From Sulfurovum sp. (lineage in GTDB: Bacteria; Campylobacterota; Campylobacteria; Campylobacterales; Sulfurovaceae): DNA of 34,012 bases. Position numbers and translations under genes: made by a program. Below the pieces are notes generated by a model. That model saw only the letters and a program-made list of their open reading frames with translations. It searched no databases and was not told the DNA's origin. Numbering within the stretch: position 1 is the first letter of the stretch; every line of letters starts with the position of its first letter. The stretch covers positions 1 through 34,012 of the forward strand of contig NZ_WGDD01000012.1 of NCBI RefSeq assembly GCF_015493435.1, read 5' to 3'. This document shows positions 23,591-30,224 of the stretch, piece after piece.

Positions 23591-24280
23591 TCAGTTTGTC
23601 TGTAAAATATATCCGACCCCATAGGCTGTTTTGATCGTTTCCTGGGGGAGTTTCTGTCTCAAGCGTTTCATTAAGGAAGTAATGGCATGGGCGGAAAAAT
23701 CTCTTTCGGGCTGATCTTCGTACAAATGATTGTAGATATCTATAGCGGAAACGGTCTGGTTCGGACGGGTACAGAGCAGTGCAAGGGTTTTTTGTTCTTT
23801 GGGCTTCAGCAGAACCTCTTCTCCTTTATGATAGAGCCTTTTCTTCCCTTTGTGCCACTGAAAAGAGGCTTTGAGATCGAGTATGTTCTTTTGTTGTCTC
23901 AGCCCGTCCGCCAGTGAAAAAAGAAGTGTTTTCAGTGTATCGCTCTGTACAGGCTTGATAAGGTATTTGACCAGATGCAGTTCTATGGCTTGCATGAGCT
24001 TTTCTTTGTCGGAATGGGCAGAAGTGATGATGATCTTGGTCTCCTGGTCATTCCTGCGTATTTTTTCTATCATCGAAAGGCCGTCCAGACGGGGCATGTT
24101 GATATCGGCAATGATAATATCGGGATGGCAGTCATTGTATATGCGAAACGCTTCTATGCCGTCTCTGGCCCGGTACACTGTTTCAAAAAAAAGTTCCAGA
24201 TATTCTGACATGGAATGCAGAAGGTCTTTTTCATCTTCGGCGATCAGTATGCTGACAGGGTTCATTTTAGTATGCTGCAT
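23591..24280 (-). CDS. OmpR/PhoB-family response regulator, partner of the ODP kinase
   Basis: Receiver (about 8-125): E15-D16 (LIAEDE), phospho-acceptor D59 (IIIADINMPRLDG), Thr/Ser in IITSAH and Lys in YLIKP. The C terminus is a winged-helix DNA-binding domain (about 145-229: LLKPKEQKTLALLC, SAHAITSLMKRLRQKL, GVGYIL). The ATG at 24280 has GGAG 7 nt upstream and overlaps the end of the kinase gene by 14 bp, so the pair is translationally coupled. A second ATG at 24265 lacks a ribosome-binding site. No target gene is evident; the pair is followed by a 211-bp gap up to ppx with no gene I can support. Confidence 0.95.
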   Translation of the reverse strand: MQHTKMNPVSILIAEDEKDLLHSMSEYLELFFETVYRARDGIEAFRIYNDCHPDIIIADINMPRLDGLSMIEKIRRNDQETKIIITSAHSDKEKLMQAIELHLVKYLIKPVQSDTLKTLLFSLADGLRQQKNILDLKASFQWHKGKKRLYHKGEEVLLKPKEQKTLALLCTRPNQTVSAIDIYNHLYEDQPERDFSAHAITSLMKRLRQKLPQETIKTAYGVGYILQTN

Positions 24281-25790
24281 CCGGGTTCTCCATTTTTATT
24301 GTAAACTGTGCACCCTCACGGGTATTGGAAACACTGAGCGAACCGTTCATGTTCTTTTCGATGATCATCTTGGCCGTATAAAGTCCCAGTCCTGTACCGA
24401 GTGACTTGTGTTTGGTGGTAAAGTACGGGTCGAAAATGCGGTGCAGATTTTCTGCTTCAACTCCTCCGGCATTGTCTTTTACGGTGAGAATGACATTGCC
24501 TTCTGATGCATAAAGCATAAGGTTGATCATCGGTTCAGATATGTCTCTTTTCTTCAGCATATCCTTCGCATTGTTCAGGATGGAAATGAGTACCTGCATA
24601 TATTCGTTCATATAGCCGTCTATGTAAAGTGCCTGATCTCTGTCGGCAGTTACGGAAATACCTGCTTTATGCAGCATCGGGCGTGTGATCTCGAGCGCAT
24701 GTTCAATAACCTCCGAAACGCAAAAACGGCTTTTTTCTTTGCGGGGATGATAGAAGTGCATGAAGTCATCGATGGTTTTTGACATATACTGGATATTCTT
24801 TTCCATTTCCTGAAGCTTTACAGCGAGTTCATCATGGGACAGGATCTCTCTGTCGTTTTTTTCTTTCAGAATGGAAATAAGGGTATTGTTGAGAGCAAGG
24901 GGCTGACGCCACTGGTGGGCGATATTGGCGACCATCTCCCCCATATCGGCCATTTTTGTCTTCTGAAAAAGCAGCTCCTCTTTCATTTTGATCTCCTGAA
25001 GAGAAGTTCGCAGTGCAAGGTCTTTTTCTTTCAGTTCTTCAATGGTATGAATAAGACGGTCCTTGTATTCTCTTTCAATGTAGAGTCCGCATTCGAGTGC
25101 CTTCATCTGTCCGATCAGCGGGGCGATCCTGCTCTTGGGAATGATCGATCCATGCTGCGGGGCGATGAGGTTGACATCCAGTGCTTCTATTTTGGTGAGT
25201 GAATAATTGAAAATGTCTCTGCTTGGCATATATTCGGCATGGAACTGTTTGGCTTTTTCAAAATAGTCATCTTCGGCATAAAATTCCCAGGATTCCTCTA
25301 TGCCGCCGAAGATATCTCCTGAGAAAAGAGTCTTGGTTGAGGGTTCATAGGTGACGAATGCCCCCGGCGAATGGCAGTAGGGTGTGGTAATGAAGTGCAG
25401 ATGGAGATCTCTGCTGTGCAGCTGGTGTTCATGCTTGTCAATTTCATAATAGTCGGACTGAATAAGGTAATGTTTGACAAGCGGTACCATTCTGCTATGT
25501 GTAATGATGCGCAGATCACTGCGGCCGATCAGTTTTTCCATTTCGGGGACCGAGGCGGCAAGGTCCGGGTCCTGGTGGTGCAGGATGATATATTTGATCT
25601 GTTTCATATCGGTGACAGTATTGACTTTTTTGACAACGGCATCGAATTCCAGCATGGAACCGGGGTCAATAAGGATCGATTCATTGCCGTTTTCTATCAG
25701 ATAGGGATGGCATTGGAACGGATCATGTTTTAAATACATTCCCACCCAGTAAATACGGTTTGATATTTCAATAGCCTCTGTAAAATCCAT
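24267..25790 (-). CDS. Histidine kinase with N-terminal ODP (diiron metallo-beta-lactamase) sensor domain
   Basis: The first about 240 residues form a metallo-beta-lactamase fold of the flavodiiron/ODP type. The diiron ligands are all present: H72-x-D74-x-D76 (HHQDPD), H140 (PYCHSPG), D159 (FSGDIFGG) and H213 (APQHGS), spaced nearly as in flavodiiron proteins. A coiled coil leads to HisKA with H292 in ANIAHQWRQPL and HATPase (ILNNAKDM, DNAGGV, GTGLGLY). There is no flavodoxin domain and no membrane span. ODP domains are known to bind O2 or NO at diiron and act as sensors in some chemotaxis proteins, so cytoplasmic O2 or NO sensing is inferred. A TTG at 25838 would add 16 residues, but the ATG at 25790 begins where the family fold begins. 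Confidence 0.93.
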   Translation of the reverse strand: MDFTEAIEISNRIYWVGMYLKHDPFQCHPYLIENGNESILIDPGSMLEFDAVVKKVNTVTDMKQIKYIILHHQDPDLAASVPEMEKLIGRSDLRIITHSRMVPLVKHYLIQSDYYEIDKHEHQLHSRDLHLHFITTPYCHSPGAFVTYEPSTKTLFSGDIFGGIEESWEFYAEDDYFEKAKQFHAEYMPSRDIFNYSLTKIEALDVNLIAPQHGSIIPKSRIAPLIGQMKALECGLYIEREYKDRLIHTIEELKEKDLALRTSLQEIKMKEELLFQKTKMADMGEMVANIAHQWRQPLALNNTLISILKEKNDREILSHDELAVKLQEMEKNIQYMSKTIDDFMHFYHPRKEKSRFCVSEVIEHALEITRPMLHKAGISVTADRDQALYIDGYMNEYMQVLISILNNAKDMLKKRDISEPMINLMLYASEGNVILTVKDNAGGVEAENLHRIFDPYFTTKHKSLGTGLGLYTAKMIIEKNMNGSLSVSNTREGAQFTIKMENPDAAY

Positions 25791-25901
25791 ACTGGGAGTA
25801 TAATAAAAAAAGTATATTCTTTTAATGATACCGATCAAGTAAAAAGAATTTTTTTCTCCTATTTTTTATTTTTTATGCCATACTCTCTAATCTTATTTTG
25901 C

Positions 25902-25907
25902 TATAAT
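25902..25907 (+). promoter_or_regulatory. Probable extended -10 box of ilvB-ilvN
   Basis: TTTTGCTATAATCAG gives TGC-TATAAT, an extended -10, 34 bp before the ilvB ATG. The upstream stretch is T-rich as in Campylobacterota sigma-70 promoters. Confidence 0.65.
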
Positions 25908-25941
25908 CAGACTAAAATTAATACAATACGGAGTGTAAACC

Positions 25942-27651
25942 ATGCAGATGAATGGTGCACAGATGGTGTGTGAAGCGATCATTGCTGAGGGTGTCAAGAC
26001 TGTTTTCGGTTATCCTGGCGGTGCGATCATGCACGTTTATGACGAAATATACAAGCAGAACGGTTTTGAGCATATTCTCAACCGTCATGAACAGGCAGCG
26101 GTACATGCCGCAGACGGATATGCAAGAGCGACCGGTGAAGTAGGTGTTGCCATGGTCACGAGCGGACCGGGGTTTACCAATGCGGTGACAGGACTGGCAA
26201 CCGCCTATATGGATTCTATTCCCATGGTTGTTATTTCAGGACAGGTACCTTTGTCTCTTATCGGTACGGACGGTTTTCAGGAAATCGATGCAGTAGGTAT
26301 TTCGAGACCGTGTACGAAGCATAATTTCCTGGTACGTTCGCTTGAAGAACTTCCCCGTGTTCTCAAAGAAGCGTTTTACATTGCAAGAAGCGGAAGACCC
26401 GGACCGGTACTTGTTGACGTTCCCAAAGATATTACTGTAGAAATAGGAAAGTTCAAATACCCTGATACGGTCAGTATCCCAAGCTACAAACCGACATACA
26501 AGGGGAACAAACGTCAGATTGAAAAAGCGGTAGAAGCGATCAAAAGGGCCAAGAAACCGCTGCTTTATCTTGGCGGCGGCGTTGTACTCTCCAATGCTTA
26601 TGAACTGGTACGGAAACTTGCAGAAAAGACACAGATACCTGCGGTTGAAACACTGATGGCACGGGGGGTTATGGGTGCGAAAAATCCGCTCTTGCTCGGT
26701 ATGCTCGGTATGCACGGCAATTATGCTTCCAACATGGCAATGTCGGAGACTGACCTTGTCATTTCTCTGGGTGCACGATTTGACGACAGGGTGACGGGAA
26801 AGCTTTCAGAGTTTGCCAAGTATGCCGATGTGATCCATGTAGATATTGATGCAGCGAATATCGGCAAACTGGTAGAGGTGGATTACCCGATCGTCGGAGA
26901 TGTCAAAAGAGTACTTGAAGAGATGATCCCGCTGCTGGAGGGAGTCGAGACGGACCGATACCGCGCCTGGAGAGAAATACTCAAGCGTTACAATGAACTG
27001 CATCCGCAGTCCTATATTGACAGTGATGAAGTGATCAAGCCCCAATGGGCGATCGAGCGTATCGGTGAACTCATCGGTGAAGATGCTATCATTACTTCGG
27101 ATGTCGGGCAGCACCAGATGTGGGCGGCGCAGCACTATCCGTTCGACAGACCGAGACAATGGATCAACTCCGGCGGTCTGGGAACCATGGGATTCGGTTT
27201 CCCTGCTGCGATCGGTGCCAAAAGGGCTTTTCCCGAAAAAACAGTGGTGAATGTTACGGGTGACGGTTCCATCCTGATGAATATGCAGGAGCTTGTCACA
27301 GCAGCAGAATATAAAATACCGGTGATCAATATGATCCTGAACAACCATTTTCTCGGGATGGTCAGACAGTGGCAGACCTTCTTCTACGAGAAGCGCTACT
27401 CAGAGACCGACTTGACCTTCCAGCCCAACTGGAAAGCGCTTGCGGAAGCCTGCGGCGGTATCGGGTACGATGTGACGACCAAAGTGGAATTTGATGCCGC
27501 GGTCAAAGATGCAATGGAACAGAACAAAGTCTGTTTTATGAATGTTGCTGTGAACCGTTTTGAAGATGTACTGCCAATGGTACCATCAGGAGGCGCATTG
27601 TTCAATATGATGCTGCCGCCAAAAAGTGAAACAGACGGGGAGGAGAAATAA
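25942..27651 (+). CDS. ilvB: Acetolactate synthase, large (catalytic) subunit
   Basis: ThDP enzyme condensing pyruvate with pyruvate or 2-oxobutanoate for valine, leucine and isoleucine synthesis. VFGYPGGAIMHVYDE and the catalytic Glu in NRHEQAAVHAADGYAR lie at the N terminus; GARFDDRVTGK belongs to the central FAD-binding domain. GDGSILMNMQELVTAAEYKIPV with NNHFLGMVRQWQ is the ThDP/Mg motif. 569 residues is normal. CGGAGTG precedes the ATG. The stop overlaps the ilvN start as TAATG. Confidence 0.97.
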   Translation: MQMNGAQMVCEAIIAEGVKTVFGYPGGAIMHVYDEIYKQNGFEHILNRHEQAAVHAADGYARATGEVGVAMVTSGPGFTNAVTGLATAYMDSIPMVVISGQVPLSLIGTDGFQEIDAVGISRPCTKHNFLVRSLEELPRVLKEAFYIARSGRPGPVLVDVPKDITVEIGKFKYPDTVSIPSYKPTYKGNKRQIEKAVEAIKRAKKPLLYLGGGVVLSNAYELVRKLAEKTQIPAVETLMARGVMGAKNPLLLGMLGMHGNYASNMAMSETDLVISLGARFDDRVTGKLSEFAKYADVIHVDIDAANIGKLVEVDYPIVGDVKRVLEEMIPLLEGVETDRYRAWREILKRYNELHPQSYIDSDEVIKPQWAIERIGELIGEDAIITSDVGQHQMWAAQHYPFDRPRQWINSGGLGTMGFGFPAAIGAKRAFPEKTVVNVTGDGSILMNMQELVTAAEYKIPVINMILNNHFLGMVRQWQTFFYEKRYSETDLTFQPNWKALAEACGGIGYDVTTKVEFDAAVKDAMEQNKVCFMNVAVNRFEDVLPMVPSGGALFNMMLPPKSETDGEEK

Positions 27652-28130
27652 TGGCCAAGACAATGAATGAAAGACGTGTGATCTCCGTGGTTGTAATGAA
27701 TGAAAGTTCGGTACTTGCAAGGGTGACAGCGCTTTTTGCAGGACGGGGCTACAATATCGAGTCTTTGACGGTTGCACCCATCCCGAACAGTGAAATGTCG
27801 CATATTACCATCGAGACCAAGGGAAATGCCCGAGTCATGGAACAGATCACCAAACAGCTGCATAAACTGATCCCGGTCTATAAGGTCATTGAACACGAAG
27901 AGATGGTGGAAAAAGAAATGGTATTGGTAAAATTTCCTATTGCCGAAAACTTGAGTGATATTGCGTCATTGGCTGCGGCATATAACGGCGGTATCGTCAA
28001 CGTAGGAAGAGAAATGGTCATTGCGCAGGTCGCAGATGAACCAAAGCGTATCAAACATTTTATTGAAGCGGCGCAGCGTTACAACCCCTGTGAAACTGTA
28101 CGCAGCGGCGTAGTTGCCATAGAACGGTAA
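27651..28130 (+). CDS. ilvN: Acetolactate synthase, small (regulatory) subunit
   Basis: Confers valine feedback inhibition and activates the large subunit. The N-terminal ACT domain reads VISVVVMNESSVLARVTALFAGRGYNIESLTVAP, followed by a ferredoxin-like C-terminal domain (MVLVKFPI, VGREMVIAQV). 159 residues is the normal length of the short form. GAGGAG at the end of ilvB acts as ribosome-binding site. Confidence 0.96.
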   Translation: MAKTMNERRVISVVVMNESSVLARVTALFAGRGYNIESLTVAPIPNSEMSHITIETKGNARVMEQITKQLHKLIPVYKVIEHEEMVEKEMVLVKFPIAENLSDIASLAAAYNGGIVNVGREMVIAQVADEPKRIKHFIEAAQRYNPCETVRSGVVAIER

Positions 28131-28146
28131 ACGATAACCACTGTAG

Positions 28147-28166
28147 AGGTCCCCTGGCGGGTACCT
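28147..28166 (+). other. Imperfect hairpin between ilvN and lpxD
   Basis: AGGT/ACCT and CCC/GGG pair around a TGGC loop with one mismatch, 16 bp after ilvN. The TCCCCTT that follows is a poor U-run, so it is only a weak candidate terminator. TATATATA at about 28174-28181 may be a -10 for lpxD. Confidence 0.3.
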
Positions 28167-28193
28167 TCCCCTTATATATAAAGGATTCTCTTT

Positions 28194-29156
28194 ATGACTT
28201 ACACACTCTCTCAAATTACAAAAACGATCGGCCTGGCTTATCAGGGCAAAGATATCGAGATCGACGGTATTCATACGCTCAGTGAAGCATCTCCTTCCCA
28301 GCTCAGCTTTTTTAACGATGCAAAGTATGCTTCGCAACTGCCGGAGACCAAGGCAGGTGCGGTCTTGATAGATGCCGAACATGCAGATTTGCTGCCTGAA
28401 ACAAGTATCGCACTTGTTACGGATGAACCTTACCTTAAACTTGCACTGGCATCCAGACTTTTTGCCCACAAGATCGAGACAAGGGGAGAAGACCCTGAAA
28501 CAGGTAAAGGATGCGATATAGACGAACAGGTACGTTTTGGAAAAAATGTTACTCTGGGTGACAATGTGACCCTGTTGGCAGGCTGTTATCTCGGAGACAA
28601 TGTGACGGTTGGTTCGGATACGCTTTTGCATCCCAATGTAACCCTGTACCACGGTACGCAGCTGGGAAAACGCTGTATTGTGCACAGTGGTACGGTCATC
28701 GGCTCTGACGGGTACGGTTTTGCCCATACGCGAACAGGGGAGCATGTCAAGATATACCAGAACGGCAATGTGGTCATTGAAGATGATGTAGAGATCGGTG
28801 CGAACTGTACGGTAGACAGAGCGGTATTCGGGACGACGTACGTACGAAAAGGCACCAAGATAGACAATCTTATACAGATCGCACATAACTGCGATGTGGG
28901 AGAATACTGCCTTTTCGCTTCCCAGGTCGGTCTTTCGGGTTCGACCACCCTGGGCAGAAATGTCGTTATGGGGGGACAGAGTGCAACCACGGGGCATTTG
29001 AAGATCGGTGATTTTGCCACATTGGCAGGGAGATGCGTCGCTACAAAATCACTTGAAGGCGGTAAAACATATGGCGGTTTTCCTGCTATAGAGCACCGTT
29101 TATGGTTGAGACTGCAGGCAAAAATATCAGCTTTGCTGAAACGTAAACCCTCATAA
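28194..29156 (+). CDS. lpxD: UDP-3-O-(3-hydroxyacyl)glucosamine N-acyltransferase
   Basis: Third step of lipid A synthesis, transferring a 3-hydroxyacyl chain from acyl-ACP. The N-terminal uridine-binding part (about 1-100: LSFFNDAKYASQL) is followed by hexapeptide repeats (LGDNVTLLAGCYLGDNVTVG, FGKNVT) forming a left-handed beta-helix. Catalytic H231 is in IQIAHNCDVG, and GSDGYGFAH and GGQSATTGHLKIGD are typical LpxD. AAGGA lies 9-13 nt before the ATG. 320 residues is normal. It is one of several lipid A or envelope genes in the window (glmU, lptF/G). Confidence 0.96.
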   Translation: MTYTLSQITKTIGLAYQGKDIEIDGIHTLSEASPSQLSFFNDAKYASQLPETKAGAVLIDAEHADLLPETSIALVTDEPYLKLALASRLFAHKIETRGEDPETGKGCDIDEQVRFGKNVTLGDNVTLLAGCYLGDNVTVGSDTLLHPNVTLYHGTQLGKRCIVHSGTVIGSDGYGFAHTRTGEHVKIYQNGNVVIEDDVEIGANCTVDRAVFGTTYVRKGTKIDNLIQIAHNCDVGEYCLFASQVGLSGSTTLGRNVVMGGQSATTGHLKIGDFATLAGRCVATKSLEGGKTYGGFPAIEHRLWLRLQAKISALLKRKPS

Positions 29157-29179
29157 AAGGTTCGCTTAACAATTTGTGT

Positions 29180-29185
29180 TATAAT
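29180..29185 (+). promoter_or_regulatory. Probable extended -10 box before the small protein gene
   Basis: TGTGTTATAATGG gives TGT-TATAAT, 33 bp before the start at 29218. Its presence suggests that the small gene is transcribed on its own, apart from lpxD. Confidence 0.6.
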
Positions 29186-29217
29186 GGTCACATATATATT
29201 ATTATTAAGGAGTTATG

Positions 29218-29448
29218 ATGAGTGGAACAATGACAGCAATAGATGAAATTGCACTGAGTGGAACAAAAGACGGTAAAATAACAGTGTCTACGATCAGTGA
29301 ACCTTACGGCAAGGAGAGCGGGAGTGTGGCAAGTATCGGTATCTCACTTCAGGGCAGAGCAGAGGAACCGGACTGGAAAGTCCATATCCCCAAAGCGAAT
29401 ATCGATGCAGTTATCGCAGCACTGCAGGAAGCTAAAAAAAGTCTGTAG
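29218..29448 (+). CDS. Small conserved-looking protein of unknown function (76 aa)
   Basis: I do not recognise a family. The protein is soluble and has no signal peptide or cysteines. The sequence reads as beta-strands (GKITVSTISE, SVASIGISLQG, WKVHIPK) ending in an amphipathic helix (IDAVIAALQEAKKSL), a compact single fold that slightly recalls the small PC4-like nucleic acid-binding proteins, but I cannot support that assignment. AAGGAG is 5 nt before the ATG at 29218; a preceding ATG at 29215 is too close to it. A good promoter and ribosome-binding site suggest strong expression. It converges with the PAS gene, 11 bp apart. Confidence 0.8.
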   Translation: MSGTMTAIDEIALSGTKDGKITVSTISEPYGKESGSVASIGISLQGRAEEPDWKVHIPKANIDAVIAALQEAKKSL

Positions 29449-29459
29449 TCTCAAAGCTG

Positions 29460-29915
29460 CTATGACGCTTCAGCGGCTTTCATCTCTTTATATTGCGCAA
29501 GCGCTCTGTTCATGGCGTCTGGATCGGGGACTTTACGGCCGGCAATATAGCCTGTAATCTTTCCGTCTTCATCAACTTTCGGCTTGATCCACACGACGAC
29601 AAGATAGTATTTGCCTTCATTGGTCATATTTTTGACATAGCCTTCCCAGTAGTTGCCGTTTTTGATGGTGTCCCACATACCGGCAAAAGCTGCCTTGGGC
29701 ATATCGGGATGCCTGTTGATACTGTGAGGGGAGCCTATGAGCTCTTCCTTGGTATATCCGGTCAGTTCCCTGAATTTACGGTTGGCATAGGTAATGATGC
29801 CAGCGGTATCTGTCTCTGTGATCATGACACCGCCGTCAAAGGGTACCTCTGTATCCACCGGTTCAGGTTTGGTGATCGTCTTTCCCGTAATAATGTTTTT
29901 GATTGTTTTTCCCAT
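29460..29915 (-). CDS. Stand-alone Aer/CetB-like PAS domain protein
   Basis: 151 residues with one PAS domain (about 28-130) of the redox-sensing Aer type: ITETDTAGIITYANRKFRELTGY, then INRHPDMPKAAFAGMWDTIKNGNYWEGYVKN, and GKYYLVVVWIKP. In Aer this domain binds FAD and senses electron-transport state. In Campylobacter the homologous domain is the separate protein CetB, which signals through the chemoreceptor CetA. No membrane span or output domain is present, so it needs a partner, and no chemoreceptor gene is in this window. Energy taxis is therefore inferred. GAAGGG precedes the ATG by about 8 nt. A long leader with possible RNA structure lies upstream. Confidence 0.88.
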   Translation of the reverse strand: MGKTIKNIITGKTITKPEPVDTEVPFDGGVMITETDTAGIITYANRKFRELTGYTKEELIGSPHSINRHPDMPKAAFAGMWDTIKNGNYWEGYVKNMTNEGKYYLVVVWIKPKVDEDGKITGYIAGRKVPDPDAMNRALAQYKEMKAAEAS

Positions 29916-29984
29916 CTTCGTTACCCTTCACTATGCGTAGAGAAAAAGCTGATATAACTGTTGAAAGAAAACAATATATTACAG

Positions 29985-30052
29985 TCTGGCAAGCTGGTGA
30001 TCTTTGCTCCCGGACCATGGCTTTGCATTCTTGCTTCACAACAGATTTGGCT
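29985..30052 (-). ncRNA. Candidate structured 5' leader of the PAS gene
   Basis: Read on the minus strand, nested pairings are possible: TCTG with CAGA, then GCAAG with CTTGC, then TGGT with ACCA, around a conserved-looking core AATGCAAAGCCA. The core and the CAGCTTGCC end recall the c-di-GMP-I (GEMM) riboswitch, but the first GNRA hairpin of that family is missing, so I do not call it one. It sits between a likely promoter at 30086-30091 and the PAS start. The remainder of 29916-30224 (309 bp) contains this leader and the metH promoter and no further gene. Confidence 0.3.
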
Positions 30053-30085
30053 TTTTCAAAACATTAATTATAATTATTTTAGTAG

Positions 30086-30091
30086 ATTATA
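30086..30091 (-). promoter_or_regulatory. Probable extended -10 box of the PAS gene
   Basis: Minus-strand AAAGTGCTATAATC gives TGC-TATAAT about 170 bp before the PAS start, predicting a leader of about 165 nt. A second TATAAT without the TG lies at 30067-30072. Confidence 0.5.
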
Positions 30092-30189
30092 GCACTTTAG
30101 ACTTTATAGATTCAAGAATATCTGCAAAACATGCCGAATACCAAACCTAATTCGGGTTTAACGATACTTTGATACAATGGCAAATATAT

Positions 30190-30195
30190 TATAAT
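30190..30195 (+). promoter_or_regulatory. Probable -10 box of metH
   Basis: ATATATTATAATTGG holds TATAAT 30 bp before the metH start, with TTGATA 15 bp further upstream as a possible but close-set -35. No cobalamin or SAM riboswitch consensus is visible in this short leader. Confidence 0.55.
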
Positions 30196-30224
30196 TGGGG
30201 TAAATCCCATGAAGAAGGAATGAG

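Noticed and set aside
24267-25790. Metallo-beta-lactamase resistance enzyme
   Set aside because: The ligands follow the diiron flavodiiron/ODP pattern (H-x-D-x-D) and the domain is fused to a histidine kinase, so a sensor is far more likely than a hydrolase.
29985-30052. c-di-GMP-I (GEMM) riboswitch
   Set aside because: GCAAAGCCA and TTGCC pieces are present but the obligatory GNRA-capped hairpin between the first and second conserved segments is missing; kept only as an unnamed structured-leader candidate.
30100-30224. Cobalamin or SAM riboswitch ahead of metH
   Set aside because: The predicted leader is only about 25 nt and no conserved box of either class is visible.
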